A stretch of 64,000 nt of DNA from an uncultured Schlesneria sp. (GTDB taxonomy: Bacteria > Planctomycetota > Planctomycetia > Planctomycetales > Planctomycetaceae): positions 16,363 to 80,362 of the forward strand of contig CAIVEI010000171.1 in NCBI GenBank assembly GCA_903904835.1, given 5' to 3'. A program made the position numbers and the translations under genes. Below the pieces are notes generated by a model. It was not told the origin of the DNA. It saw only the letters and a list, made by a program, of their open reading frames with translations, and did no database searches. Shown here in pieces: positions 26,042-35,355 of this stretch (the stretch's first letter is position 1; every line of letters starts with the position of its first letter).

Positions 26042-27610
26042 ATGCCGAGAATCCAGATCTACGATACGACACTGCGAGATGGCAGTCAGGGCGAAGGAAT
26101 CAACTTCTCGCTGCAAGATAAGCTGATGATCACTCAGAAGCTGGACGATGTCGGTATCGATTTCATCGAGGGTGGGTATCCACTTTCGAATCCGAAGGAT
26201 GCGGAATACTTCGTTCGAGCACGGGACCTGACGCTGAAGCATGCGAAGATCGTGGCGTTCGGGATGACGCGGCGACGAGGCTGTGCCGCCGAAGACGATA
26301 TCGGAATGTGTGCCTTACGAGATGCCCATTCGCCGGTCGTTACGATCGTCGGCAAGACATGGGACCTGCATGTCACCGAAGTGCTCAACGTCGATGAAGC
26401 GGAAAACCTGGCAATGATTCGCGATTCCGTGGCGTTCCTGAAGGCGGAAGGCCGCGAAGTCTTCTATGACGCCGAACATTTCTTCGATGGATTTCGAGCC
26501 AACCCTGAGTTTGCTCTGAAGACAGTCGTGGCGGCTCAAGACGCCGGAGCCAGTACGATCGTTCTATGTGACACAAACGGTGGACGTCTGCCGGAAGACA
26601 TCGCCAAGGCGGTCGAAGCGGTTCGTAAAGAACTAAAAATTCCCGTTGGGATCCACTGTCATAATGATTGTGAACTGGCGGTCGCCAATTCGTTAACCGC
26701 CGTCGATCATGGTGCGATCCAGGTTCAGGGAACGATCAACGGCATCGGCGAACGCTGCGGGAATGTCGACCTGATCAGCGTCGTGGGGAATCTCGCTTTG
26801 AAAAAGGGGTATGATGTCCTGCTGCCCGGTGGCATGGTTCACCTGACGGAACTGTCTCGTTACGTCTACGAGATTGCCAATATGAACTTTCGGTCGGGTC
26901 AGGCCTTCGTCGGAACAAGTGCCTTCGCTCACAAGGGTGGGATGCACGTTCATGCCGTTAACCGTCTGGCATCCAGCTATGAACACATCCCCCCGGAAAC
27001 CGTCGGCAATCAACGACGGGTACTGGTGAGCGAACTTTCCGGTCGATCCAACATCATCGCCAAGACAACAAAGTATCAGATCGAAAATGACAAAGTTCTG
27101 ATGGGACGGATTCTGGAACGAGTGGTCGATCTCGAAAACGAGGGCTATCAGTTCGAGGCGGCCGAAGCGTCGTTTGACCTGCTCGTCCGCAAAGAAGCGG
27201 GTGTCTATCAGCCGAAATTCCAGCGGCTGCATTACCGAGTGAATGTGGAGACAACGGCAGGACAGGGAACCATCACGGAAGCGACGGTCAAACTGCGAGT
27301 CAACTCGCACACGGAACACGTCGTGGCGGAAGGGGATGGTCCGGTGAATGCTCTCGACAACGCCTTGCGAAAGGCGCTGTCAGTGGCTTATCCGAACCTC
27401 GCCGAAATGCAACTTGTCGATTACAAAGTGCGGGTCATCAATTCGGCGGAAGGGACTGCCGCTCGAGTTCGCGTCGTGATCGAAAGTCGCGACCATACCG
27501 ACGTCTGGAGTACTGTCGGTGTCAGCGAGAACGTGATCGAAGCAAGCTGGCTGGCTCTGGTCGATAGTGTGGAATACAAACTGTACAAAGATAGTGAAAC
27601 GACTATATGA
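26042..27610 (+). CDS. cimA: (R)-citramalate synthase
   Basis: The 522-residue protein starts MPRIQIYDTTLRDGSQGEG, typical of the citramalate synthase branch of the LeuA family. It condenses acetyl-CoA with pyruvate to (R)-citramalate, the first step of the threonine-independent route to isoleucine. The TIM-barrel metal site is visible in DTTLRDG and GIHCHNDCELA. GTSAFAHKGGMHVHAV and the C-terminal LeuA-type regulatory dimer domain follow, which in relatives binds isoleucine or leucine as feedback inhibitor. An in-frame ATG at 26015 is less likely because it sits 5 bp after the terminator T-run. The stop overlaps the valS start (ATGA), so the two are translationally coupled. Expression is probably controlled by the leader and terminator at 25884-26010. 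Confidence 0.93.
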   Translation: MPRIQIYDTTLRDGSQGEGINFSLQDKLMITQKLDDVGIDFIEGGYPLSNPKDAEYFVRARDLTLKHAKIVAFGMTRRRGCAAEDDIGMCALRDAHSPVVTIVGKTWDLHVTEVLNVDEAENLAMIRDSVAFLKAEGREVFYDAEHFFDGFRANPEFALKTVVAAQDAGASTIVLCDTNGGRLPEDIAKAVEAVRKELKIPVGIHCHNDCELAVANSLTAVDHGAIQVQGTINGIGERCGNVDLISVVGNLALKKGYDVLLPGGMVHLTELSRYVYEIANMNFRSGQAFVGTSAFAHKGGMHVHAVNRLASSYEHIPPETVGNQRRVLVSELSGRSNIIAKTTKYQIENDKVLMGRILERVVDLENEGYQFEAAEASFDLLVRKEAGVYQPKFQRLHYRVNVETTAGQGTITEATVKLRVNSHTEHVVAEGDGPVNALDNALRKALSVAYPNLAEMQLVDYKVRVINSAEGTAARVRVVIESRDHTDVWSTVGVSENVIEASWLALVDSVEYKLYKDSETTI

Positions 27611-30600
27611 CGACCGAAATCCCCAAGCAGTACGAACCCGCCCAGGCTGAAGCACGTTGGTCCCCGTTTTGGGAAGAGCGAGGTGATTTCAACGCCAATC
27701 CGCCAAAGCCGGGTGATCCGGATCCTAAGCCGCCGCATGTCATCATGATTCCGTTGCCGAACGTGACGGGTGCGCTGCATATGGGGCATGCGCTCAATGG
27801 AACGTTGCAAGACCTGCTGACTCGTTGGCGCCGGATGCAGGGGTATGAAGCCCTGTGGATGCCGGGGACCGATCACGCGGGGATTGCGACTCAATCGGTT
27901 GTCGAAAAACGGATGCTCGAAGAAGAGGGACTGACCCGGCACGACATTGGCCGCGAGGCACTCGTCAAACGGATCTTGACCTGGAAGGATGCGTACGAAA
28001 AACGGATTCTCAGCCAGTTGAAAAGTCTCGGTGCAAGCTGTGACTGGCGACGGGTTCGGTTCACGTTGGACGATGTTTGTTCGCGCGCTGTGCGACAGAC
28101 ATTCTTCAAGATGTTCAAAGACGGACTGATCTATCGCGGCAAGCGGCTGGTGAACTGGGATACGTTCCTGCAAACCGCTGTGGCCGACGACGAAGTCTAT
28201 GACGAAGAGATCGACGGTCACTTCTGGACGATGAACTATCCGGTCATCGACGATGCGGGCCAGCCAACCGGTGACCGCATTTCGTTCAGCACGACTCGTC
28301 CCGAAACGATGCTGGGTGATACCGCCGTCTGCGTCCATCCGACCGATGAGCGATACACTCATTTGATCGGCAAACGAGTTCGTATCCCCGTCAACGGTCG
28401 GCTGATTCCGATCGTCGCGGATGCCTTGCTGGCTGACAAAACGCTGGGAACCGGCTGCGTGAAGGTGACTCCTGCACACGACCCGAACGACTACGCCTGT
28501 TGGACTCGCAACAAAGAAGCGATGGGCGAGCCGATCAACATTCTGAATCCCAATGGGACACTGAACGAGAACGGCGGGACATGGCAGGGACTGGATCGAC
28601 TGGTCGCACGTGACGCTGTGGTGGCCGAGATGGAAAAGCTTGGGCACTTCGAGAAAGTGGAAGATCGCAAGATTCCGCTCAAGCATAGCGATCGTTCGAA
28701 GACCCCTGTCGAGCCGTACCTGTCTGAGCAGTGGTTCGTGAAGATGGACACGCTGGCCCAGGCCGCGATCGATGCCGTTAATGACAACCGGGTGACGTTC
28801 TATCCCGAGCGATACCGTTCGTCGTACCTCGACTGGCTGGGTGAGAAGCGGGACTGGTGTATCAGCCGACAACTCTGGTGGGGACACCGGATTCCGGTCT
28901 GGTCGACCGCATACGAAAGTGAATCCGCAGCTCAGAAGGCAAAAGCGCAGTTTGAAGCGAACGCCAAATTCAATCCTGATCTGATTGAGTTCACGATTCA
29001 CTCGGCGTCAGGTCCCTCGGCGGCAACAGGGGGTGCTTTGTTACAGGCTTGCCTGGCGACGGACGATGCCGAATGGACTGAGGAGATTGAATCGCACGGA
29101 TTCAAGCGAGACGAAGATGTCCTGGATACCTGGTTCAGTTCGGCCCTCTGGCCGCACGCCACTCTCGGCTGGCCCGACCTCAAACACAATCCGCCGCTCG
29201 ACGGCCATGCAGACCCTTCGACAACCGGCAAGAACGAAGTCCTGCCGTACTTTTATCCTGGCAGCGTGCTTGTGACTTCGCGTGACATCATCACGTTGTG
29301 GGTGGCGCGAATGGTGTTGACGGGTCTCTATAACATGGGTGACGTTCCGTTCAGGCATGTCTGTATTCATCCCAAGATTCAGGATGGATTCGGGCAGACG
29401 ATGTCGAAGTCGAAGGGGAACGGCGTCGATCCGATCGAGTTGATCGAGAAATATGGCTGCGACGGCATGCGGTTCACGATCGCTTCGTTCGCGGGTGAAA
29501 CTCAGGACGTGCGGTTGCCGGTCGGGTACGAGTGCCCTCATTGCCAGGCGGTGATTCCTCAGGAACCGCATCATCTCAAATTCAAACCAGGTAAGCCGAA
29601 GATCAAGTGCCCCAAGTGCAAGAAAGAATCACAGTACGCCACGCCGAACTATATTCCGGACGAAGGTGAACCGGTCGCAAGAATCGTGATCGAACGCTTC
29701 GAGTACGGTCGCAACTTCTGCAACAAGCTGTGGAATGCAGCTCGTTTCGCAATGATGAACCTGGAAGGCTATACGCCCGGTGCCGTTGATCCCGCATCGC
29801 TCGCCATCGAAGATCGCTGGGTTCTGTCACGACTCGCCACGGTCACGGATGAAGTGACGTCGCTACTTAGCGTCTACAAGTTTGACGCCGCGACTCGATC
29901 GTTACGTGACTTCGTCTGGAACGAGTTCTGTGACTGGTATCTAGAGATGATCAAGCCTCGCCTGCGAGACGAAGCTCTCAAGCCGACCGCCCAGCGAGTT
30001 CTTGTCGCGGTGCTTGATACGACCTTAAGGCTTCTGCATCCATTCACACCATTCATTACGGAAGAGCTTTGGCAGCGATTGGCTGAGATCGCCCCCGAGC
30101 GAGGTCTGCCTGCCCCAACGAAGTCGGCAGACGCGATCATCGTGGCCCCGTGGCCAACGGGTCTTGAAGGTTATCGAGACGCTTCGCTGGAAGCCCGGTT
30201 CCAGCGATTACAAGACCTGATCGTCGCCGTCCGGAACGTGCGAGGGAACTACAACATCAGTCCTGCGGTCGCCGTTTCGATCTCCGTTCGTTGTTCGCCC
30301 GAGATTGCCGCCGACCTCAATCAAGTGAAGCCGCAATTCGAGATGCTGGCCAAGGCGACGCTGACCGCAGCAGGACCGAGTGTCACTCGACCGAATGCCA
30401 GCGCCAGTTTCGCCCTCGGCGATGCCGATGGTTACTTGCCCTTGGAAGGGTTGGTCGATCTCCAGGCAGAAGTGTCACGTCTCAAGAAAGAGGCGGACAA
30501 GCTGCGCGGCTTCATCGCAGGTCACGAAAAGAAGCTCTCAAACCAGAGCTTCATCGATCGAGCTCCGCCAGAAGTCGTCGTCGAAGTCCGTGAGACGTTA

Positions 30601-30663
30601 GCGGGGCTTCAGAATCAGCTAAACAGCATCGAAGATGCGGCCAAACAGTTGTCGGGCGCATAA
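27607..30663 (+). CDS. valS: Valyl-tRNA synthetase with zinc-ribbon insert
   Basis: The protein has 1018 residues. Class I signatures are HMGH (58-61) and TMSKSK (598-603); the editing domain contains STTRPETMLGDTAV, and the anticodon-binding domain and C-terminal coiled coil (LQAEVSRLKKEADKLRG) typical of ValRS are present. It charges tRNA-Val. A four-Cys zinc-ribbon-like insert follows the KMSKS loop, with CPHC at 643-646 and CPKC at 668-671; this makes the protein longer than many bacterial ValRS. The ATG overlaps the cimA stop by 4 bp, joining valine charging with branched-chain precursor synthesis in one operon. The downstream region is occupied by mobile elements. Confidence 0.97.
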   Translation: MTTEIPKQYEPAQAEARWSPFWEERGDFNANPPKPGDPDPKPPHVIMIPLPNVTGALHMGHALNGTLQDLLTRWRRMQGYEALWMPGTDHAGIATQSVVEKRMLEEEGLTRHDIGREALVKRILTWKDAYEKRILSQLKSLGASCDWRRVRFTLDDVCSRAVRQTFFKMFKDGLIYRGKRLVNWDTFLQTAVADDEVYDEEIDGHFWTMNYPVIDDAGQPTGDRISFSTTRPETMLGDTAVCVHPTDERYTHLIGKRVRIPVNGRLIPIVADALLADKTLGTGCVKVTPAHDPNDYACWTRNKEAMGEPINILNPNGTLNENGGTWQGLDRLVARDAVVAEMEKLGHFEKVEDRKIPLKHSDRSKTPVEPYLSEQWFVKMDTLAQAAIDAVNDNRVTFYPERYRSSYLDWLGEKRDWCISRQLWWGHRIPVWSTAYESESAAQKAKAQFEANAKFNPDLIEFTIHSASGPSAATGGALLQACLATDDAEWTEEIESHGFKRDEDVLDTWFSSALWPHATLGWPDLKHNPPLDGHADPSTTGKNEVLPYFYPGSVLVTSRDIITLWVARMVLTGLYNMGDVPFRHVCIHPKIQDGFGQTMSKSKGNGVDPIELIEKYGCDGMRFTIASFAGETQDVRLPVGYECPHCQAVIPQEPHHLKFKPGKPKIKCPKCKKESQYATPNYIPDEGEPVARIVIERFEYGRNFCNKLWNAARFAMMNLEGYTPGAVDPASLAIEDRWVLSRLATVTDEVTSLLSVYKFDAATRSLRDFVWNEFCDWYLEMIKPRLRDEALKPTAQRVLVAVLDTTLRLLHPFTPFITEELWQRLAEIAPERGLPAPTKSADAIIVAPWPTGLEGYRDASLEARFQRLQDLIVAVRNVRGNYNISPAVAVSISVRCSPEIAADLNQVKPQFEMLAKATLTAAGPSVTRPNASASFALGDADGYLPLEGLVDLQAEVSRLKKEADKLRGFIAGHEKKLSNQSFIDRAPPEVVVEVRETLAGLQNQLNSIEDAAKQLSGA

Positions 30664-30797
30664 GCAACGAAACCCCACCCCCCCTGGGAACTGTCGAAAT
30701 AATCGGATTTAGTCTAGCCAGCGGTGGATTACAAAGATAAATAAGTAATCCGTCAAATGTATGGTGAGATTGAGCGGATCGCAGGAGGTGAGTGAGC

Positions 30798-32387
30798 ATG
30801 GGGTACTGGGCGAGGACGCCGCAAGCGCGTGGCCAACAGATTTTGTTTTCGACCACGCTGGATGATTTCTTCCCGCCAGACCATCCCGTCCGGTTGATCG
30901 GCGAATTGCTTGATGGTTTTGATTGGACCAGCTGGGAATCTCAGTAGCACGGCTTTCGAGGCAAGCCGCCGATTCACCCTCGTGTGCTGGCTGGGTTGTG
31001 GCTTTATGGTCTGCGTCGCGGTGTGCGGTCCAGTCGCAAGTTGGAATATATGTCCCGGCACGGTGTGGATTTCCTCTGGCTGGCGGAATGACATGTCCCT
31101 GATCATTCGACGCTGAGCAGTTTTCGCTTGCAGTTTGGCGACCAGTTGAAGGATTTGTTCCGTCATGTACTGCGAGTGGCCATGGCGGCTGGATTGCTGC
31201 GATTGATCGATGTGGCCACCGATGGGACTCGGGTGAAGGCATACAACGGTCGGTTTGAAACCTGGACTGCCGAGACAATCTCCAAGGTCATTGATGATCT
31301 GGTGAAGGAGTTTGAAACGAAGCTGGCCGAGACACGTGAGAACGACGGTCGCGACGAGGGTTTACTGGGCGAGAATTCGACCGAGATGCTGCCGCCGGAA
31401 CTCGCTGATCTGAAGTTGCGACGTGAGAAGCTGGAGCAAATTCAACGGGAGTTGAAGGCGATGGATGACGCCCGCCGCAAGGAAGGAGTCAATCCCGCCA
31501 AGAACCCAGCTCAGATCCCCAAGCACGATCCGGACTCTCGCGTGCTGCCGAATAAAGAAGGTGGTTATGCTCCGAATTACACACCGATTTGCACTGCGGA
31601 AGGTCACGGCGGGTTCCTGGTGGATGTCGACGTGATCTCGGGCAGCCTGGAGCAAAGGGAGTTGCTTACCAGTCTTGATCGCGTCGAACAAACGCTAGGC
31701 GAGAAGCCTGAAAATTCCTTAGCTGATGGGCTTTTCGCTACCGGCCCCAATATCGAGGGACTCGGTCAACGCGACATCGAGTTCTTCTCGAATCTTCCTT
31801 CTCCTGACCCCGCGACGAATCCAGCGATTCGTTCTGACCCCACACAACCGGTCCCTCCCGAAAAGTGGGACCAACTTCCGATCAACGCTCAATCGAAAAA
31901 ACTGGACAAGTCGTGTTTCGTCTATGATTCCAAGGCCGATACCTTCTACTGTCCGCAAGGACATGCGATGCCGTTCGAAGTGACAAAGTCAGAAACGACG
32001 CGAGGTGAGAAGTCGACTTGGAACACCTACCGCTGCAACGACTGTGACGACTGCCCGTTGAAGGCTCGCTGTATTGCCAAGACCAACAAGGACGGTCGTA
32101 CCGTCAGTCGAGACGCACATGCTTCGCAACGCGACAAGCTTTCAGCCAAGATGCGAGAAGACCCCGCCAAAAAGAAATACGATCAACGCATGCGGATCGC
32201 CGAGACACCGTTCGCTATGATCAAACATATTCTCGGCCTCCGACAGTTCCTGTTGCGAGGCATGGAAAAAGTCAAACTGGAATGGTTGTGGACCTGCACT
32301 GCAATCAACCTCGACAAACTCGCACGAGGCTTGGCCCGGATGCGCTGCGATCTGGAGGCCACCAGATGTTTATCAATCAAGTGTTAA
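30798..32387 (+). pseudogene. IS1182-family transposase gene with two in-frame stops
   Basis: The frame begins at an ATG with AGGAGG 9 bp upstream and encodes the IS1182-type N-terminal domain (MGYWARTPQARGQQILFSTT, then PPDHPVRLIGELLDG). It is interrupted by TAG at 30945-30947 and TGA at 31089-31091, each continuing in the same frame with clear homology (HGFRGKPPIHPRVLAGLWL; HVPDHSTLSSFRLQFGD). The rest is open to 32387 and ends with the DDE-type C-terminal domain (CPQGHAMPF, RCNDCDDCPLKARCI). The likely original length is 529 codons. Two single-base nonsense changes indicate a recently inactivated element. I could not find matching terminal inverted repeats, so the insertion borders are unresolved; the 5' edge lies within 135 bp of the valS stop. 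Confidence 0.85.
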
Positions 32388-32432
32388 ACCAGCATCGCAA
32401 AAAACACTCTGATACGTTAGCCCGACGCGCAA

Positions 32433-33940
32433 GTTTTGAAGTTGCGCTAATTGGATTTTGGAGAAAAAACTGCTCTTGCCAAAAAACGAGTCTTCACCCA
32501 TGACCAGATCATTGGAATCTCACCGGTCACAGGGAAGACTCGCGATGATTACTTTTACGGAATCGGCTCATTCACTCAAGTCGTTCCTTAGTAAAACGGG
32601 TTTGGGGATGCTGGCGAGAATGATGGTGTTGAGAATGGTTTTAGCTTTTATCTGTCGGCATGGCCGCATGTCGTGTTCTCAGGCAGCGTGCAGCATTGCT
32701 TACCAGTCGATTCATCGCGGACAACTGACTCGATTTCTGGCTCGTCCACGCTGGCGAAAGAACAACTTTAATGATCTCTTGCGGGAGGAATTGCTGCGAA
32801 TGAAAGCGTCCTCACGAGGAACAGTTGTTTTTATCGTAGATGTCACAGTAGTCACGCAGTCAGGCCAGAAGACACAAAACACGTTCAACACAGGCAATCG
32901 TCAACGTCGGCCAAAAAAGGGGCGGCGGTACAACAAGAAAAAGATCGTCCAGAAAAATTGCCAAAGCTACACATTCGGCTTGTTGGTCACACCCTCAGGA
33001 TATCGCATCCCGTATCAGATTCCGTACTACACAAAGGAGTACTGTCAGAAAAAGGGAATCAAACATCGCACCACTGCAGAGTCGGTGGCGGATTTGATCC
33101 GCATCCTACCGATTCCAAAAGAGGCGACAGTCGTTGTGCTGGGGGACACGGTCTACGATGCGGAAGTCGTTCAAAAGGCCTGCAAGGAACGAGGCTATAC
33201 GTGGATTGTTCCGGCAAACTCGGAACGTGTTTATGAAGGAACGAAAGGCAATCGACCCAGGTTGCGTGCACGTCTAAAGGATTGGACAAGTCTGTCGCTG
33301 AAGACCATCAGGCTTCGCGCGTCCACGGGCAAGTATGCCGGTTACCGGCGGCTTTCCAAGTGGCGTGTTGGGCCGAAACAGAAACGACGCGTCTTCTACG
33401 CCTATCAGGAAAAGTCCGAAGTACGCAGCGTCGGTTGTGTACAGCTGATTTTTTCGACAATGAAACCCGACTTAAAAACAGCGACCCCCGACGATGTGAA
33501 AATCCTCATGACCAACAACACCAGCCTGAGCGTCGGCGACGTGATTGAACTCTACTCACTTCGCTGGCAGATCGAGTTGTTTTTCAAAGAACTGAAATCG
33601 ACGCTGGGATTCTCTCAGTACCGTTTTCAGTGTTTCGAAGCCGTGCATGCGTGGGCCGAGACAGCGATCACGGCGGTACTGTTTTTGGAACATCAACGAG
33701 CCAAACGTCTCCAAGATCGCCGACTAACTGCCGAAGAAAAGCAGTGGTGGACGTCGCAACGCCTGCACGGATTGTGTGCCACGTTCCGTCAGGAATGCAA
33801 AGGCAACGAGTTAAAATTCGTTTCAGATCGCCTAAAAACCTCTGGAGGAATCGCAAAACTCAAACGACATATCGCCAACGCATTACCCAAGGAATATAGG
33901 GTTGCTGGATAATTTTATGAAAAATGCGCAACTTCAAAAC
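32433..33940 (+). mobile_element. IS4-type insertion sequence (1508 bp) with 15-bp inverted ends and 6-bp target duplication
   Basis: The ends are perfect inverted repeats: GTTTTGAAGTTGCGC at 32433-32447 and GCGCAACTTCAAAAC at 33926-33940. GCGCAA flanks both sides directly (32427-32432 and 33941-33946), the mark of transposition. The single gene inside encodes a DDE transposase with an intact frame. The target was the arm of a palindromic repeat. Intact ends and gene suggest recent insertion and possible activity. Confidence 0.9.
32545..33912 (+). CDS. IS4-type DDE transposase
   Basis: This transposase of about 455 residues has an intact DDE triad context: TVVFIVDVTVV for the first Asp, VVVLGDTVYDAE for the second, and the IS4 signature YSLRWQIELFFKELK, which fits Y-(2)-R-(3)-E-(6)-K. 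The N-terminal region is basic and helical, as in DNA-binding parts of the family. The start at 32545 is chosen because AGGGAAG lies 7 bp upstream. In-frame ATG 32500 and TTG 32458 are alternatives without a good ribosome binding site. The gene ends 28 bp before the right end of the element, and its codon use resembles the surrounding chromosome. Confidence 0.9.
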   Translation: MITFTESAHSLKSFLSKTGLGMLARMMVLRMVLAFICRHGRMSCSQAACSIAYQSIHRGQLTRFLARPRWRKNNFNDLLREELLRMKASSRGTVVFIVDVTVVTQSGQKTQNTFNTGNRQRRPKKGRRYNKKKIVQKNCQSYTFGLLVTPSGYRIPYQIPYYTKEYCQKKGIKHRTTAESVADLIRILPIPKEATVVVLGDTVYDAEVVQKACKERGYTWIVPANSERVYEGTKGNRPRLRARLKDWTSLSLKTIRLRASTGKYAGYRRLSKWRVGPKQKRRVFYAYQEKSEVRSVGCVQLIFSTMKPDLKTATPDDVKILMTNNTSLSVGDVIELYSLRWQIELFFKELKSTLGFSQYRFQCFEAVHAWAETAITAVLFLEHQRAKRLQDRRLTAEEKQWWTSQRLHGLCATFRQECKGNELKFVSDRLKTSGGIAKLKRHIANALPKEYRVAG

Positions 33941-34021
33941 GCGCAAGCGAGGGATCTTCACTTCGTTTTAACAGGAATAAGATCCCTCGCTTGCGCGTCG
34001 GGCTCACGTATCACGGTGTTT

Positions 34022-35014
34022 TCAGGCAGGGACGCTCTTCAGAATCCCTTCGACGACGGCGTCGGTCTGAATCCCCTCGGCCTGTCCTTCAAAGTTCAGG
34101 ATGATTCGGTGCCGCAGAACGTTCAGGGCAATTGCCCGGATGTCGTCGCGGGCAACGTGGTAGCGACCGTCCAGGATCGCCAGGATCTTTGCGGCCAGGA
34201 TCAGCGACTGTGCCCCTCGGGGGCTGCTGCCGTAACGAACATATCGCTTCGTCACGTTGGGTGCTGTCGCATGGTCAGGGTGAGTCGCCAGGACAAGCGA
34301 GATTCCATACCGGCGAACGTCGTCGGCGATCGGAATCTGTCGAATGAGCTGACTCATCGCCAGGATGCGGTCTCCGGCAAGGACCGGTTGAGCACGAGGT
34401 GACTTGGCTTCGGTCGTTCGATCAAGAATCGTTTCCAGCTCGTTGAGTGTCGGAAACTTGACAATCAACTTGCTGAAGAAACGGTCGAGCTGCGCTTCGG
34501 GAAGGGGATAGGTCCCTTCCATTTCGAGCGGGTTCTGGGTTGCCAGGACGAAGAACGGTTCGGGCAATTTGTAAGTGTGCCCGGCGATCGTGACGGTGTG
34601 TTCCTGCATGGCCTCAAGCAAAGCAGACTGGGTTTTCGGAGTTGCTCGATTGATTTCGTCGGCAAGCAGCACGTTGGTGAAGATCGGCCCCTGTTGAAAC
34701 TCGAACTTCTTTTGTTTGTCTGGTGTCTCCAGAACGACGTTTGTCCCAAGCAAGTCGGCCGGCATCAGGTCGGGGGTAAACTGTACGCGGCTGAATTTCA
34801 GATGCAGAGCGTCGGCGAGCGTTCGCACGAGCATCGTCTTACCCAGACCGGGGACACCTTCCAGCAGAACGTGACCGCCACCGATCAGACAGATCAATGT
34901 CCCTCGAATAATATCGTCGTTACCAACTATCACTTTGCCGATTTCGTCGTGCAACGTTTTGAAGTCCGAACGAAACTGGTCACACAGTTGTTGAGTTTCA
35001 GCGGTCGTCGACAT
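34022..35014 (-). CDS. MoxR-family AAA+ ATPase
   Basis: This protein of about 330 residues starts at the ATG at 35012-35014, which has AAGGAAT upstream; a longer start at 35053 is weaker. Walker A is GVPGLGKT, Walker B is LLADEINR, and the MoxR-typical sequence LLEAMQEHTVTI precedes sensor 1 (FVLATQNPLEMEGTYPLPEAQLDRF). MoxR proteins work as chaperone-like ATPases, usually with von Willebrand factor A proteins encoded downstream. Here the downstream side is occupied by the palindromic repeat and insertion sequence instead, and no VWA or DUF58 gene is visible. It is divergent from the giant TPR gene and shares a 341-bp promoter region with it. Confidence 0.93.
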   Translation of the reverse strand: MSTTAETQQLCDQFRSDFKTLHDEIGKVIVGNDDIIRGTLICLIGGGHVLLEGVPGLGKTMLVRTLADALHLKFSRVQFTPDLMPADLLGTNVVLETPDKQKKFEFQQGPIFTNVLLADEINRATPKTQSALLEAMQEHTVTIAGHTYKLPEPFFVLATQNPLEMEGTYPLPEAQLDRFFSKLIVKFPTLNELETILDRTTEAKSPRAQPVLAGDRILAMSQLIRQIPIADDVRRYGISLVLATHPDHATAPNVTKRYVRYGSSPRGAQSLILAAKILAILDGRYHVARDDIRAIALNVLRHRIILNFEGQAEGIQTDAVVEGILKSVPA

Positions 35015-35355
35015 GAGGGCGGATTCCTTACTTAACCGACAATTCAGCGGCACCCGAGTCGCTGAATTATGGGGTCGGCGGTTGTCCTATGAGTGATTCG
35101 GTTACCAGACACAATCGATGGACGAGGTTGTCCATACCACGTTGAACCGTGCGACAGGAGGAGCCCCCTGATCGACGCGATGCAAAATTCTGTCGTTGAT
35201 GGCTTCCCAACGCAAGCCGGGCAAGACAAAATGCCTGAGTATTTCTGACAGACATTTCCCGCTTCAATTGCCTTTTCTTCCGCGACGCTCGTCCGGCATC
35301 ACGCCAGGTCGCCGAAAAAAGGTTGCCAAAAATTCACGATCAGGAGGCTTTTGTG
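35015..35355. promoter_or_regulatory. Divergent region between the moxR-type gene and the giant TPR gene
   Basis: These 341 bp must hold promoters for both directions. The plus-strand gene has a strong ribosome binding site, AGGAGG at 35342-35347, 8 bp before its ATG, which fixes that start. No repeat or convincing sigma-70 box was identified. Confidence 0.5.

Larger units (their letters stand above)
32410..34013. repeat. 35-nt-arm palindromic repeat interrupted by the IS4-type element
   Basis: The right arm is intact at 33979-34013. The left arm is split: 32410-32432 lies before the insertion sequence and 33941-33958 after it. Removing the element and one copy of its 6-bp target duplication restores a left arm that matches the right arm over 35 nt with one mismatch, around a 20-nt loop (33959-33978). 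A 26-nt single arm of the same family lies inside the giant gene at 35436-35461. Confidence 0.9.

Noticed and set aside
27421..29001. 526-codon open frame on the minus strand across cimA and valS
   Set aside because: It is antisense to two firmly identified genes, has Arg/His-rich composition and no recognisable domain or start context; such long antisense frames arise from codon bias.
30945..31091. Stop-codon reassignment or readthrough in the IS1182-type gene
   Set aside because: Both TAG and TGA act as normal stops for other genes in the window, so mutation is the simpler explanation.
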